From Halieaceae bacterium (lineage in GTDB: Bacteria > Pseudomonadota > Gammaproteobacteria > Pseudomonadales > Halieaceae): a DNA stretch of 50,815 nt. Made by a program: the position numbers and the translations under genes. The stretch's first letter is position 1. Each line of letters opens with the position of its first letter. Below are positions 20,124-30,222 of this stretch, piece by piece. The stretch is from positions 13,561 to 64,375 of the forward strand of contig NYTE01000049.1 of the NCBI GenBank assembly GCA_002683335.1, given 5' to 3'. Below the pieces are notes generated by a model. It saw nothing but the letters and a program-made list of their open reading frames with translations, was not told the origin of the DNA and did no database searches.

Positions 20124-22082
20124 TCAGGGCCGATACCAAATGGCAGAGGTATAGGCACGCTCCTGAATTGTGTCGGGGCGCCTTGTATCTATCTCGGAAT
20201 CCGCCAGCGCCAGCCTGTCGAGTAACGAGTGGCGCGCGGTGGGTATTTGCAAGACCCGCACGTAATAAAACGCCGCTCGCTGGGGGTCAAAGTCGGGGTC
20301 CTTCCATGCCACGGTCAAGCTCGACGCCCCAATCGAATTTGCCGTTAAGCCGGTTTGCACATCAACGCTTGAACCCACGGGCGTTAAGGAACCATCCTCG
20401 ACCACTCGATTCTCTCCAGCCCATGCCACGTCGTATACCTGCTCTCGTGTCATTCCAGAGGCATCGATTGAACCCTTAATGACCTGTACCCGATCAAGAT
20501 ACGCGCCTTTAGGGTCAGCTTGCGCCTCGATCAATAAACTAAATTGATCTCCTTCAGTCGCACCCACAATCTCACCCCCCATGGGTACAGCTTGCGGCGT
20601 AATGCTGGTCGGGTAAGTGGCTTCAGTCATCACCTCCTCTGCCAAATTCCATCCACCGAATACGCGCACAGCGATTCTCGGGCCGGTGGTAGCGTATACC
20701 TCACGTCGCCGCATCGCTGCGAGAATTGCCTCACGACTATTTTCAGTCGCCCAAACAGCCGCCAATCCCGAGGCACTCATACCCCAACCAAATGTGCCAC
20801 GCGCCTCGTCTGACCATCCTCCCGATTTGCGTGAAGGCACAGAGTCCATTGCCATCTTACCGTGAAAATTATCCTCTTCCGCCGAGGGTAATGCCGTATG
20901 TGCGTCAGTCGAACCAATCACTCCGAATTGGAAAGGGTTCACCCCTACCGAAGACTGTATGCTGAGACCGGTCCGCAAAGCACTGCGAATGTAGTCTCCT
21001 TCTTTTGGCACATAGTCTGTCCATTCTCGCTGGATATAGTAGGGGTAGGTCTCGAAATCACTGAAAGAATCTTCTGGCGAGAGAACCGGATGCGTCTCTG
21101 AATCTCCTTTTATTTGCGTAATCTCGACAACTGGCTCCCAGTACCGGCGAATTTGCGCATAGTCTTTGTCAATCTCGTTACCACGTATATCGCGGATATC
21201 GAACATGGAGCCCTTGGATATATTTGAATTGTGAGGAATCGCAATAAAATTGCCCCCCGTAGACGCACTAGTGCGCTCCAACCACGCCCACAAATCACTG
21301 GGAAACGAGCTGTCATCAAAACCGAAGGGCGCAAAGGTTTGCGCCTCTGCCGCGCCAATATCAGACATCACGATACGGTGCAGGTTAGCGCCACCGGGAA
21401 TAAGCGAGTACTCCCAGCCAATCAGCGCAGTAAAGGCGCCGGGCTGGTTGTGTCGGTCAGCTGCATCAGTGATCGTCCTCCACGTATCGATCTCAACCGT
21501 CGGTTGTCTAGGAATAAGACCTGCGGTTCGGTCATCCTCCCACCCCGCCATTGCCGTCACCGCGTCAGGCGATGGCTTGGGCAGAATAGAGGTAAAGAGT
21601 TTCCGGCCTGATTGGTCATCAATCGCATCGCGAAGCAAATACTGCACAAAGCGTGTCCAAAATCGATCACGCCAACCCAGCCCCTCTGTCACCATGGGGT
21701 TGAGATAGAGACTTCGAATTACACCAAGATACTCGGCATGGTCGGATACCACCAAAAAGTCGAGAGGCGTGCCAATCTGCACTCGCGCCTTGTGCCCGGG
21801 ATGCTCCACCGGAATCCCTTTTGCATAACGATAAGCGGTATCCGGCGTCGCGGTAAGATTCCCGTTGATGAAGGCGTCCGAAGAATATGTGGTGTGCAGG
21901 TGCGTATCACCCCACAAAAGCCGTTTCTGATCGGCCTTTATGTCCTCTGCGCTGCCACCCGCAGCGGGAATAAATACAGCGCATACAAAAGCCAGGAACG
22001 ATACTGCACTAGATCGCCCAACCCAAACGCCAATACCACTGGTTGAGCCAAGACGGCTATACCTCTCATGATCCCTGAGCAT
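20124..22082 (-). CDS. DUF3604 domain-containing (PHP-like) exported protein
   Basis: LLWGDTHLHTTYSSDAF and GSTDAHTAL metal-binding-type motifs; N-terminal hydrophobic segment. Confidence 0.85.
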   Translation of the reverse strand: MLRDHERYSRLGSTSGIGVWVGRSSAVSFLAFVCAVFIPAAGGSAEDIKADQKRLLWGDTHLHTTYSSDAFINGNLTATPDTAYRYAKGIPVEHPGHKARVQIGTPLDFLVVSDHAEYLGVIRSLYLNPMVTEGLGWRDRFWTRFVQYLLRDAIDDQSGRKLFTSILPKPSPDAVTAMAGWEDDRTAGLIPRQPTVEIDTWRTITDAADRHNQPGAFTALIGWEYSLIPGGANLHRIVMSDIGAAEAQTFAPFGFDDSSFPSDLWAWLERTSASTGGNFIAIPHNSNISKGSMFDIRDIRGNEIDKDYAQIRRYWEPVVEITQIKGDSETHPVLSPEDSFSDFETYPYYIQREWTDYVPKEGDYIRSALRTGLSIQSSVGVNPFQFGVIGSTDAHTALPSAEEDNFHGKMAMDSVPSRKSGGWSDEARGTFGWGMSASGLAAVWATENSREAILAAMRRREVYATTGPRIAVRVFGGWNLAEEVMTEATYPTSITPQAVPMGGEIVGATEGDQFSLLIEAQADPKGAYLDRVQVIKGSIDASGMTREQVYDVAWAGENRVVEDGSLTPVGSSVDVQTGLTANSIGASSLTVAWKDPDFDPQRAAFYYVRVLQIPTARHSLLDRLALADSEIDTRRPDTIQERAYTSAIWYRP

Positions 22083-22151
22083 GGTTATCCCTCCACCGAC
22101 GTGTCGCTTAGACTCGGAAATTGCTGCGGGCAGACAGCACAGAGAAGTCCC

Positions 22152-22946
22152 CTACTTACCCTGCCAATCTGGCTGACGCTTCTGAAAAAACGCCTTGATG
22201 GCCTCTCTCGAGTCCTCACTGGTGATACAGAAAGCCTGCAGTGCCGCTTCTTTGGAGATCGTATCAGAGAGGTTATGCGATGCCGAAAAAGCCATTGCCT
22301 CCTTTGTGTAACGCAACGCTAATGGCGAACGGTTTGCTAGCTCTTGTCCATACGTCATCGCATGCGCCGCAAAATCCTCATCGGGCAGAATCCGATTCGC
22401 CAATCCCCAGTCAACGGCCTTCTCAGCTGTCAGCTTCTCGCCAAACGCCATCAATTCATAAGCACGCTTGGCGCCGACCAAATTAGGCAGCAGCCAAGTA
22501 GCACCTCCGTCAGGAACCAAGCCGATACCTAGGAATGGTTGATAAAGGAAACTGCTCTCGGCCATCACGACCAGATCACAAGCCATCGCAAAAGAATAAG
22601 AAATACCCGCACAGGGCCCATTAATGGCGGCTATCCACGGTTTTCGCGCATGATGTATGGCCAGCACACCTGGTTTGTATTCGGCATTAAGTTGATCTTC
22701 GACTCCTTCGCCCCCATTTGGCATCGGCTCTGACGTGTCCGAGAGATCAGCACCTGCACCGAATGCCCTCCCCGCACCAGTTAAGATGACAACCCAGATA
22801 TCGTTATCAGCGTTGACCTCCTGCGCGGCCCGAAGAAATTCCCGGCGCTGGGTGCCATTGAAGCTATTGAGCTTGTCTGGCCGGTTAAAAGAGACCCTCG
22901 CAACGCGACCTTCACGCTCGATCAGTATGGTTTCGTAATCGCTCAT
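22152..22946 (-). CDS. Enoyl-CoA hydratase/isomerase family protein
   Basis: GAGRAFGAGADLSD and AINGPCAGISYSFAMACDLVVM crotonase motifs; likely start MSDYETI. Confidence 0.92.
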   Translation of the reverse strand: MSDYETILIEREGRVARVSFNRPDKLNSFNGTQRREFLRAAQEVNADNDIWVVILTGAGRAFGAGADLSDTSEPMPNGGEGVEDQLNAEYKPGVLAIHHARKPWIAAINGPCAGISYSFAMACDLVVMAESSFLYQPFLGIGLVPDGGATWLLPNLVGAKRAYELMAFGEKLTAEKAVDWGLANRILPDEDFAAHAMTYGQELANRSPLALRYTKEAMAFSASHNLSDTISKEAALQAFCITSEDSREAIKAFFQKRQPDWQGK

Positions 22947-22963
22947 AGTTTCCTCCAAATAAA

Positions 22964-24106
22964 CTACCCTTTCTGCACTGCTGCACCCGAGCTCAACAAC
23001 TCAGCCACTTCCGATTCCGAAAGGCCAACCCCTTCTAAAACAGACACGGTATCGTTGCCGAGTGACCGCGTGCCGTGGCGAATTTCAGAGGGTGTCCTGG
23101 CAAATCGCGGCGCCGGACTGGGATGAATCATCCCACCCACATTCGTATAAACAGAGCGCTCGTTATTAGCCGCATATTGCGGCGCCTCGACCATCGTTAA
23201 CACGGGCGCAAAGCAGGCATCACTTCCCGCCATAACCGTATCCCACTCATCACGTGTTTTCGTTTTCAGTACGGCTGCTAGTTTTTCCTTCATTTCAGGC
23301 CAATGCGCACTGTCATGCTGCGCCTGAAACTGGGGGTCGCTGATCTCCGCGCGGGAGAGTAATTCTGCGTAAAACTGAGGCTCGATAGCACCAACAGCAA
23401 CATATTTTCCATCAGCGCACTCATAGGTATCGTAAAAATGTGCGGCGCCATCAAGAAGGTTAGCCTCTCGCGCCTCCGCATTCCAGGCACCAATTTGCTG
23501 GAAGCCCTGCATCATCCACATTAGTTGGGCCGTGCCGTCTACCATAGCAACGTCCACCACCTGCCCTTGACCAGACTTTGACGCTTCGAGGAGCGCGGCG
23601 AGAATACCGGTTACCAGTAGCATTCCCCCGCCACCAAAGTCGCCCACAAGGTTTAGAGGCACCACAGGACGCTCACCTCGACGCCCTATCGCGTGCAGCG
23701 CACCCGTGATTGCAATGTAGTTAAGGTCATGGCCCGCAGCTTGCGCAAGAGGCCCGGTTTGCCCCCAGCCGGTCATTCGAGCAAATACTAATCGTGGATT
23801 CCTGAGCAGGCACTCGTCAGGCCCAAAACCCAGTTTTTCGCAGACCCCCGGCCGGTAAGGATCAATCAGCGCATCCGCGTGCTCAATCAGCTTCATTAAT
23901 GCAGCGAGGCCCGCGGGCTGCTTAAGATCAAGCACAACGGATTTCTTATTTCGCCCGCTGACAGGCTCTGCCATTTTTGGGTCTGCCGCTCCCGGGCGCT
24001 CAATGCGAATTAAATCCGCCCCCATATCAGCGAGAATCATACCCCCCATCGGCGCGGGACCAATGCCCGCAAGCTCTATTACGGTGTAACCGCTCAGAGA
24101 TCCCAT
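22964..24106 (-). CDS. CaiB/BaiF CoA-transferase family protein (alpha-methylacyl-CoA racemase-like)
   Basis: GYTVIELAGIGPAPMGGMILADMGADLIRIERPG and GHDLNYIAITGALH; start set at MGSLSG (ORF extends to 24172). Confidence 0.92.
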   Translation of the reverse strand: MGSLSGYTVIELAGIGPAPMGGMILADMGADLIRIERPGAADPKMAEPVSGRNKKSVVLDLKQPAGLAALMKLIEHADALIDPYRPGVCEKLGFGPDECLLRNPRLVFARMTGWGQTGPLAQAAGHDLNYIAITGALHAIGRRGERPVVPLNLVGDFGGGGMLLVTGILAALLEASKSGQGQVVDVAMVDGTAQLMWMMQGFQQIGAWNAEAREANLLDGAAHFYDTYECADGKYVAVGAIEPQFYAELLSRAEISDPQFQAQHDSAHWPEMKEKLAAVLKTKTRDEWDTVMAGSDACFAPVLTMVEAPQYAANNERSVYTNVGGMIHPSPAPRFARTPSEIRHGTRSLGNDTVSVLEGVGLSESEVAELLSSGAAVQKG

Positions 24107-24116
24107 CTCGCCACCC

Positions 24117-25292
24117 TCAAAAATTACGCTGATTAAAGGCGTCGTAATGGTCGCCAAGACAATGCCGGCCAATAATCAACTTCATAATCTCTGAACTCCC
24201 TGCATAAATTGTCGCTATTTTTGCGTCGGCCGACTGACGGCTAATAGGGTACTCATCCATGAACCCGGCACCACCGTGCAGTTGCAAACCCTCGTCAGCA
24301 ACGCGTTGCTGTAATTCTGAAGTTTTTAATTTTGCGACAGCAGCGTCTTCGGCCGATAAAGTGCCAGCGTTGAATGCCAGCGCTGCTTGGTCAACGTAGC
24401 ATTGCGCAATATCGAGCTCTGCGCGCATTTCTGCCATTTTGAACTGCGTATTCTGCATGGTGGCGAGCGGCTTGCCGAAAACCTCTCGCTCACGGACGAA
24501 GTTTGCCGTGAGGTCCCAAGAAAGCTGCGCTGCAGCGAGGTAACCCATGGCACCCAACAGGCGCTCTTCAGCCAGACCCTCCATCAGATAATAAAACCCC
24601 TTATGGGCCTCCCCCAATACATTTTGCTTGGAAACTTTGACGTCATTGAAAAACAGTTCGGCGGTATCCTGCGCTTTCAAACCAAGCTTCTTCAAGTTCC
24701 GTCCACGTTCAAATCCTTCCCACTCGGGTTCCACCAAAAATAGGGTAATGGCATGAGGGTTGTTTTGCGGATCGGTTTTCGCCGCTACCACCACCAAATC
24801 ACAGTTAATGCCGTTCGAAATATAGGTTTTTTGGCCGTTCAGTTGCCAGTGGTCTTCGTGCTCAACCGCGTGAGTTCGCATCCCGGCCAAGTTACTCCCC
24901 GCGTCTGGCTCGGTCATCGCAACCGCGAGAATAATGTCTCCCGTCACGGCGCCAGGGATATAGCGCTCAATTTGCGCCTCCGTGCCGAAGCGGGTGATGT
25001 AAGGCGCCACGATGCGGCTGTGCAGCGAACCAAACCAGTCACTGCAGCGGGCATACGCCAATTCTTCAATAATCACCTGCTCCCAGCGAATATCATAATC
25101 GTCCATGCCACCGAAGCGCTCCTCCGGCCACACCATAAGGAACCCCTTGTTACCCGCTTTTTTAAAGACTTCTCGGTCGACCACGCCTTGCTCGCGGAAT
25201 CTTTCCATATCAGGGACAACCTCTTCGGCTAAAAATCGCCGATAGGCCTCGCGGAACATCGTCTGCTCGTCAGTAAATTGTCTGGTGAGCAT
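24117..25292 (-). CDS. Acyl-CoA dehydrogenase
   Basis: AMTEPDAGSNLAGMRT, GAGFMDEYPISRQSADAKIATIYAGSSEIMKLIIGR. Confidence 0.95.
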   Translation of the reverse strand: MLTRQFTDEQTMFREAYRRFLAEEVVPDMERFREQGVVDREVFKKAGNKGFLMVWPEERFGGMDDYDIRWEQVIIEELAYARCSDWFGSLHSRIVAPYITRFGTEAQIERYIPGAVTGDIILAVAMTEPDAGSNLAGMRTHAVEHEDHWQLNGQKTYISNGINCDLVVVAAKTDPQNNPHAITLFLVEPEWEGFERGRNLKKLGLKAQDTAELFFNDVKVSKQNVLGEAHKGFYYLMEGLAEERLLGAMGYLAAAQLSWDLTANFVREREVFGKPLATMQNTQFKMAEMRAELDIAQCYVDQAALAFNAGTLSAEDAAVAKLKTSELQQRVADEGLQLHGGAGFMDEYPISRQSADAKIATIYAGSSEIMKLIIGRHCLGDHYDAFNQRNF

Positions 25293-25514
25293 GCCACCCT
25301 CCTCTCTTTATCTCTCACAAACCCGTGGACTGCGGTTGACGCTGACCATATCAATCACACGCCGCGCCCTACCCGGCGAGTTCGCCAATAAATCGGAACG
25401 CTTACAATCTGTTCAGCATTGTCTCGACCGCTCTGCCTTTTCAACCTGATGCGCCAGCGCCATCAACAGACATCACGGATATGATTACCGACACAAAACG
25501 AACCGTCTCGGATG

Positions 25515-27227
25515 CTAATCTGCCGAAGCGGGATCCAAGACCTCGCGTAACTCGCGTTTAAGAAACTTGCCATTCGCGTTGCGCGGAAGAGGCTCAGAAA
25601 GAAACCAGATGTACTTGGGCACCTTGAAGCCTGCTAACCGTGACCCCATGTGCTCACGAAGCCCCGGGGCGTCAAGCATCGCATCGGGTTTCAGATGCAC
25701 GGCAACACCCACCTCTTCACCCAGCCGGTCATCAGGCACGGCAAACGCAACCGTTTCCAGCACCGCCGGATGAGTGTAGAGCGCACTTTCAACCTCGGCA
25801 CAATAAATGTTTTCACCACCTCGCAAAATCATGTCTTTGGCACGATCAACCAAGTACAAGAAGCCGTCTTCATCGAAGTATCCAATATCGCCCGTATGCA
25901 ACCAACCGTCGACAATCGTTTCGGCTGTTGCCTCCGGTCGATTCAAATAACCCTTGATAACCGTTGCGCCCTTAACCAAAAGCTCCCCCGCCTCTCCCGC
26001 AGGAAGTGCCGCACCCTCCGCATTGACCACCTTTCCTTCGAGGGTCGGAACCAGTGGTCCACAGCTTTGAGGTCGCGCCACGAACAAGTCGCCTGTGGTA
26101 TAAGTGCTGATGCCACACACCTCGGTCATGCCATAACCCTGTGATGGCTTTGCTCGCTTTGTTGTCTCGACCACCTTACCTGGCAAGTCCGGATGCATAG
26201 CTGCACCCCCCCCACCCAGAGAATTAAGACTAGAGGTGTCGAAATCCTGAAAATCCGGATGTGCCAACAGCTCCCGCGCCATCATGGGAACAGCGCTGAG
26301 GGTATTGACCTTTTCTTGCTCAATCAATTTCAGGGCCTCTAGCGTGTCCCACTTGTACATCAGGACAAGTTTTCCGCCGCCCACGGTGCCACCCTGCATT
26401 ACACAATTATTTGCGGTTACATGAAAAAGTGGGGTTGCAACCAGAGATGTCGGCGCTGGCACAGATACGGGCGCATCGGGCGCTTCGCCACGATTCATTA
26501 CTTGCGTGGTGGCGAATATCTGCCCCATCGCTGCCACATTCATCACATTGTGTACGCAACCACGATGCGTCAACTGAGCCCCCTTTGGACGCCCAGTCGT
26601 ACCTGAGGTGTAAAAAATACAGGCGTCGTCATCAGGGTCAATTGCGGTGCTAGCGAGCTCGCCTTCTTCTTTTACTGCATCGGCCCACTGAACGGCGGGC
26701 ACCGCTGAATCAGAATCGCGCACTGCCACAATGCCGATATCAGGGAAATCACTCAGGATCTCGGCAAAGGTAGCCAATCGGCGATCATCAGCAATGAGCC
26801 ATTTCGGCTCAGAGTCTTTCAGAGCGTAAGCCATCTCGTCCGCCACCCACCAGGCATTCATGCCGACAGCGACACCACCCACAGCGATGATGCCCCAATA
26901 GGCAAAGATCCATTCCGGGTAATTCCGCATCGCGACGGCAACACGATCGCCGGAACCCACTCCCTGAGCGGTCAGCCAAGCAGAAAAATTCGCTACGATT
27001 CGCCCGGCTTCAGCATAGGTCCATCGCTCCTCGCCATAAACGATGTATTCCTGATCGCCATAACTTTGGCCCAGCAACCAGAAGTCTCGCAGACTCCCCG
27101 GTGCGTTCTTATAGGCCTTCAACTCATACCCGTCGCGTTTGATATTTGTCACTTCGAGAAATGCGCCCGGCGCCGTCACCATGTCCACAGCATGACGGTA
27201 ATAATCCACGATCTGGTCACCAAGCAT
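25515..27227 (-). CDS. Acyl-CoA synthetase (class I adenylate-forming)
   Basis: FYTSGTTGRPKGAQLTHRG, GYGMTEVCGIST, GWLHTGDIGYFDEDGFLYLVDRAKDMI. Confidence 0.93.
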   Translation of the reverse strand: MLGDQIVDYYRHAVDMVTAPGAFLEVTNIKRDGYELKAYKNAPGSLRDFWLLGQSYGDQEYIVYGEERWTYAEAGRIVANFSAWLTAQGVGSGDRVAVAMRNYPEWIFAYWGIIAVGGVAVGMNAWWVADEMAYALKDSEPKWLIADDRRLATFAEILSDFPDIGIVAVRDSDSAVPAVQWADAVKEEGELASTAIDPDDDACIFYTSGTTGRPKGAQLTHRGCVHNVMNVAAMGQIFATTQVMNRGEAPDAPVSVPAPTSLVATPLFHVTANNCVMQGGTVGGGKLVLMYKWDTLEALKLIEQEKVNTLSAVPMMARELLAHPDFQDFDTSSLNSLGGGGAAMHPDLPGKVVETTKRAKPSQGYGMTEVCGISTYTTGDLFVARPQSCGPLVPTLEGKVVNAEGAALPAGEAGELLVKGATVIKGYLNRPEATAETIVDGWLHTGDIGYFDEDGFLYLVDRAKDMILRGGENIYCAEVESALYTHPAVLETVAFAVPDDRLGEEVGVAVHLKPDAMLDAPGLREHMGSRLAGFKVPKYIWFLSEPLPRNANGKFLKRELREVLDPASAD

Positions 27228-27341
27228 ATTCGGTTTGCCCTCTAGATTTTTTTATAGTTGCGTTTGTTCCTGAGATTGAACCCAAAAGCCTGCGCAAGAT
27301 ACCCTAACGCCGTTACAACAGCCAGTTGCCGGGACGTGGGT

Positions 27342-27362
27342 ATTGGCAGGTATAATGCCAAT
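27342..27362 (+). promoter_or_regulatory. Candidate promoter -10 inside a perfect inverted repeat
   Basis: ATTGGCA-GGTATAA-TGCCAAT: 7-bp arms, 7-bp spacer, with TATAAT at 27351-27356, upstream of the phosphotransferase at 27467. Confidence 0.4.
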
Positions 27363-27466
27363 AGCAGCGCAGGTATTCCAACCTATTTGGCTCAAAACCA
27401 AACCCCTGACAAGTCACCTGCCGAAGCTCTCACGAATGACGGCCTAACTGCAGCACGAGGATTAAA

Positions 27467-28483
27467 ATGAGCGCACAAGACCTTGACTTAGCTCGTTTGG
27501 AGCCCTGGCTCCGAGAGCAAATTCCGAGTGTAGATGCCGCGCTAAGCGTGGAGAAGTTTGCCGGCGGTCAGTCCAACCCCACTTTCAAACTCTCAACGGG
27601 CGATACCCACTATGTCCTGCGGCGCAAACCGCCCGGCGAACTGCTGGCTTCCGCTCACGCGGTTGACCGCGAATTCAGGGTGCTCGATGCGCTGCGCGAT
27701 ACGAACGTACCAGTCCCAAACGCCATTGCACTGTGCACGGACGATAGCGTCATTGGCTCGATGTTCTACGTTATGGAGCATCTGGAAGGCCGCATTTTTT
27801 GGGATCCAGCGGTACCCGAAGTGAATAACGAAGAGCGAACCGCCATCTACGACGAAATGAACCGCGTGCTGGCGGCACTCCACCGAGTGAATGTGGATAC
27901 AGTCGGCCTCACTGACTATGGCAAACCTGGCAACTACTATGCTCGTCAGATTGGTCGCTGGACCAAACAGTACCGGGCGTCAGAGACCGAGGTCGTCGCG
28001 GAAATGGAAGCGCTTATCGATTGGCTCCCGAATCATATACCTGAGGGTGATGAGACGGTCGCATTGGTCCACGGTGACTATCGACTCGACAATATGATCT
28101 TTCATCCCCGTGAGCCGCGGATCATTGGCATTCTAGACTGGGAACTGTCCACTCTTGGTGACCCCCTTGCAGACCTCGCCTACCAACTGATGGCCTGGCG
28201 ATTCCCCCGAGAGGGAGGTATTTCCGGTCTCGAAGGCCTAGACCGGTCGTCGCTGGGATTGCCTTCAGATGACGACTACATCGCCGCCTACTGCCATCGA
28301 ACAGGCCGTGATGGCATAGATAATTGGCCTTTCTACATGGCGTTTTGCTTTTTTAGAATTGCGGCCATTCTGCAAGGCATTAAAAAGCGCGCGCAAATCG
28401 GTACCGCCTCAAGCGCAGAGGCTGATAGCCGCGCCATTATGGTCGGCCCGCTAGCTGCATTAGGGGCCGCTTGCATTCCCTGA
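27467..28483 (+). CDS. Phosphotransferase family protein (ACAD10/11-type APH domain)
   Basis: LVHGDYRLDNMIFHPREPRIIGILDWELSTLGDPLADLAYQ is the ACAD10/11-associated kinase signature. Confidence 0.9.
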   Translation: MSAQDLDLARLEPWLREQIPSVDAALSVEKFAGGQSNPTFKLSTGDTHYVLRRKPPGELLASAHAVDREFRVLDALRDTNVPVPNAIALCTDDSVIGSMFYVMEHLEGRIFWDPAVPEVNNEERTAIYDEMNRVLAALHRVNVDTVGLTDYGKPGNYYARQIGRWTKQYRASETEVVAEMEALIDWLPNHIPEGDETVALVHGDYRLDNMIFHPREPRIIGILDWELSTLGDPLADLAYQLMAWRFPREGGISGLEGLDRSSLGLPSDDDYIAAYCHRTGRDGIDNWPFYMAFCFFRIAAILQGIKKRAQIGTASSAEADSRAIMVGPLAALGAACIP

Positions 28484-28499
28484 TGTGCTCTGCAGCCAA

Positions 28500-30128
28500 T
28501 CAGGCGGCGGTGCTTTTTGCGCGAGCGCGAACCCCAGACGTCTTACGTTGCCCTTTCGAGACGGATTTGACTCGAGTGCTGGTCGGCTTTCTCTCGGAGC
28601 CTGCTCGCAGCGACTTCATTTGAGCCGAGGTCGGAGGTGGCCGTCTCCGGGAGCTTTTGGGTCGTCGATAGGTTCCGGGAGCAGGTCTGAGATCGCCGTA
28701 CTCAAAGCGATGCAAAATCTCTTCCAGTGTTCTGGAAATTTGGGTGCACCGTCGCACAGACTCTACGCGACTGAAGACGGCACGCTGACCTTCCAGAACC
28801 AGCGAGCGCAACTCCTCAGAACTGGGCTGGCTAATGAGCTTGAAGGGATTCTGGAAGCGAAACTTGGGAACAATATTGATATCGCCAGAGTACTCTTGAT
28901 CAAGCAAGGCATGAACACTATGTAGCATCATATTGAATTTAGGCCAGTTATCGCCATACCTTTTGCCAATCCCTCGGTAGAAATTGAGCATTTCCCGGCC
29001 AATACCGATCCCCAGTGATGACGCCGCACGACGCACAGGACGCGCGCGCTCATCGCGAGGCAAAAAGGCGCGAGCGATGGGATTCACCATGCTGACGATG
29101 TAATGGTTAGTCGAAAATAGTCGTGAAAGCCTTTTTGCCGGGAGGTCGTCGGCCACCGAGCCATCCACCCAACGCCGCGCTGGAAGATAAGGCTGCGGCT
29201 CTCCTTTCTCGTTTTTTGCCTTCAGCATTACAGGGGGAAAAACGCCTGGAATAGCACACGAAGCCATAACCGCAGAGCGCAAGTAGACATTGGGCGACGA
29301 TACTGCATTCAGCAGACGAGAGCGCTGATGGGGCTCATTGGGGGCAACAGTAATGCTGACCTGTCTACCCGTCTTGGCATAGGCTTCAGCAAAGGTAAGG
29401 TCAGGAATAGTGGCCGCTATCAGCTGCTCAGTGTTTTCGGCAGTAAAGCGAACTCCCGCGCCGGTCAACCACCCTCGGATCAGGCCAGACGTGTCGTTTC
29501 CAGCGGATTCAAGCAAGGCGATGAAATCGAGACGCTGCAGCTCCTCATCGTTGTAGCAGCCCAACGCTGCGGCGACAATGGACCCGGCACTCGAACCTGA
29601 TATGACTCGAGGCAGCAAATCGTGCCTGAGCAACTCTGTGACGACCCCGAGATGCAAAAAGCCCAGCACACCCCCACCACTCAACATTAGCGCTGAACGC
29701 CCGTAACAAACATTACTGCGGTAAAAAAAATCCAGTTTTTGCTGAATCGGGATGACCTCATCAGGGAGCTCCGCCAGCAACCGGAGCGCGTCGTCAATTT
29801 CCTGAATATACTGCTCGATCAAGGTTTTGGTGCCGGACTTTGCCTGTCGATAAAGGACGCTTTTCCCCATGCCGCCCATGTTGCCGTGAATGCCTTCATT
29901 GAGCGCATAGAGCAACCCGGACCAATCCTTTTGCTTTCGGTATTTGCGCAATCGGTCCAGGCGATATCGTATTTGTGCATGATCATAAAGATCAGAGGGC
30001 TCTTCTTTCCGCCACGTGGCCATGTCACTCACCGCATCATGTGCCTGCGCGGCCGAAAGCCACTCTTCGTAAGATTCCGCGAGATCCATGTCTCGCTCGT
30101 GCTGCCGTAACTTCGATTTAGCCGTCAA
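28500..30128 (-). CDS. Patatin-like phospholipase with DUF3336-type N-terminus and basic C-terminal tail
   Basis: ALMLSGGGVLGFLHLGV oxyanion loop, GSSAGS nucleophile elbow, WVDGSVADDLP catalytic Asp. Confidence 0.88.
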   Translation of the reverse strand: MTAKSKLRQHERDMDLAESYEEWLSAAQAHDAVSDMATWRKEEPSDLYDHAQIRYRLDRLRKYRKQKDWSGLLYALNEGIHGNMGGMGKSVLYRQAKSGTKTLIEQYIQEIDDALRLLAELPDEVIPIQQKLDFFYRSNVCYGRSALMLSGGGVLGFLHLGVVTELLRHDLLPRVISGSSAGSIVAAALGCYNDEELQRLDFIALLESAGNDTSGLIRGWLTGAGVRFTAENTEQLIAATIPDLTFAEAYAKTGRQVSITVAPNEPHQRSRLLNAVSSPNVYLRSAVMASCAIPGVFPPVMLKAKNEKGEPQPYLPARRWVDGSVADDLPAKRLSRLFSTNHYIVSMVNPIARAFLPRDERARPVRRAASSLGIGIGREMLNFYRGIGKRYGDNWPKFNMMLHSVHALLDQEYSGDINIVPKFRFQNPFKLISQPSSEELRSLVLEGQRAVFSRVESVRRCTQISRTLEEILHRFEYGDLRPAPGTYRRPKSSRRRPPPTSAQMKSLRAGSERKPTSTRVKSVSKGQRKTSGVRARAKSTAA

Positions 30129-30222
30129 CTACCGCTACCTCGCCATTGAAGTCCGCTAACGAATACCCGATGCCTAGCATAGAGCCTCACCGCTGCTTGA
30201 ACCAGCTTGACATACTCTTAAT

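Noticed and set aside
24753-26144. Long plus-strand ORFs (159 aa at 24753, 164 aa at 25650) antisense to the acyl-CoA dehydrogenase and ligase
   Set aside because: Both are opposite strongly supported enzymes and have no family signatures.
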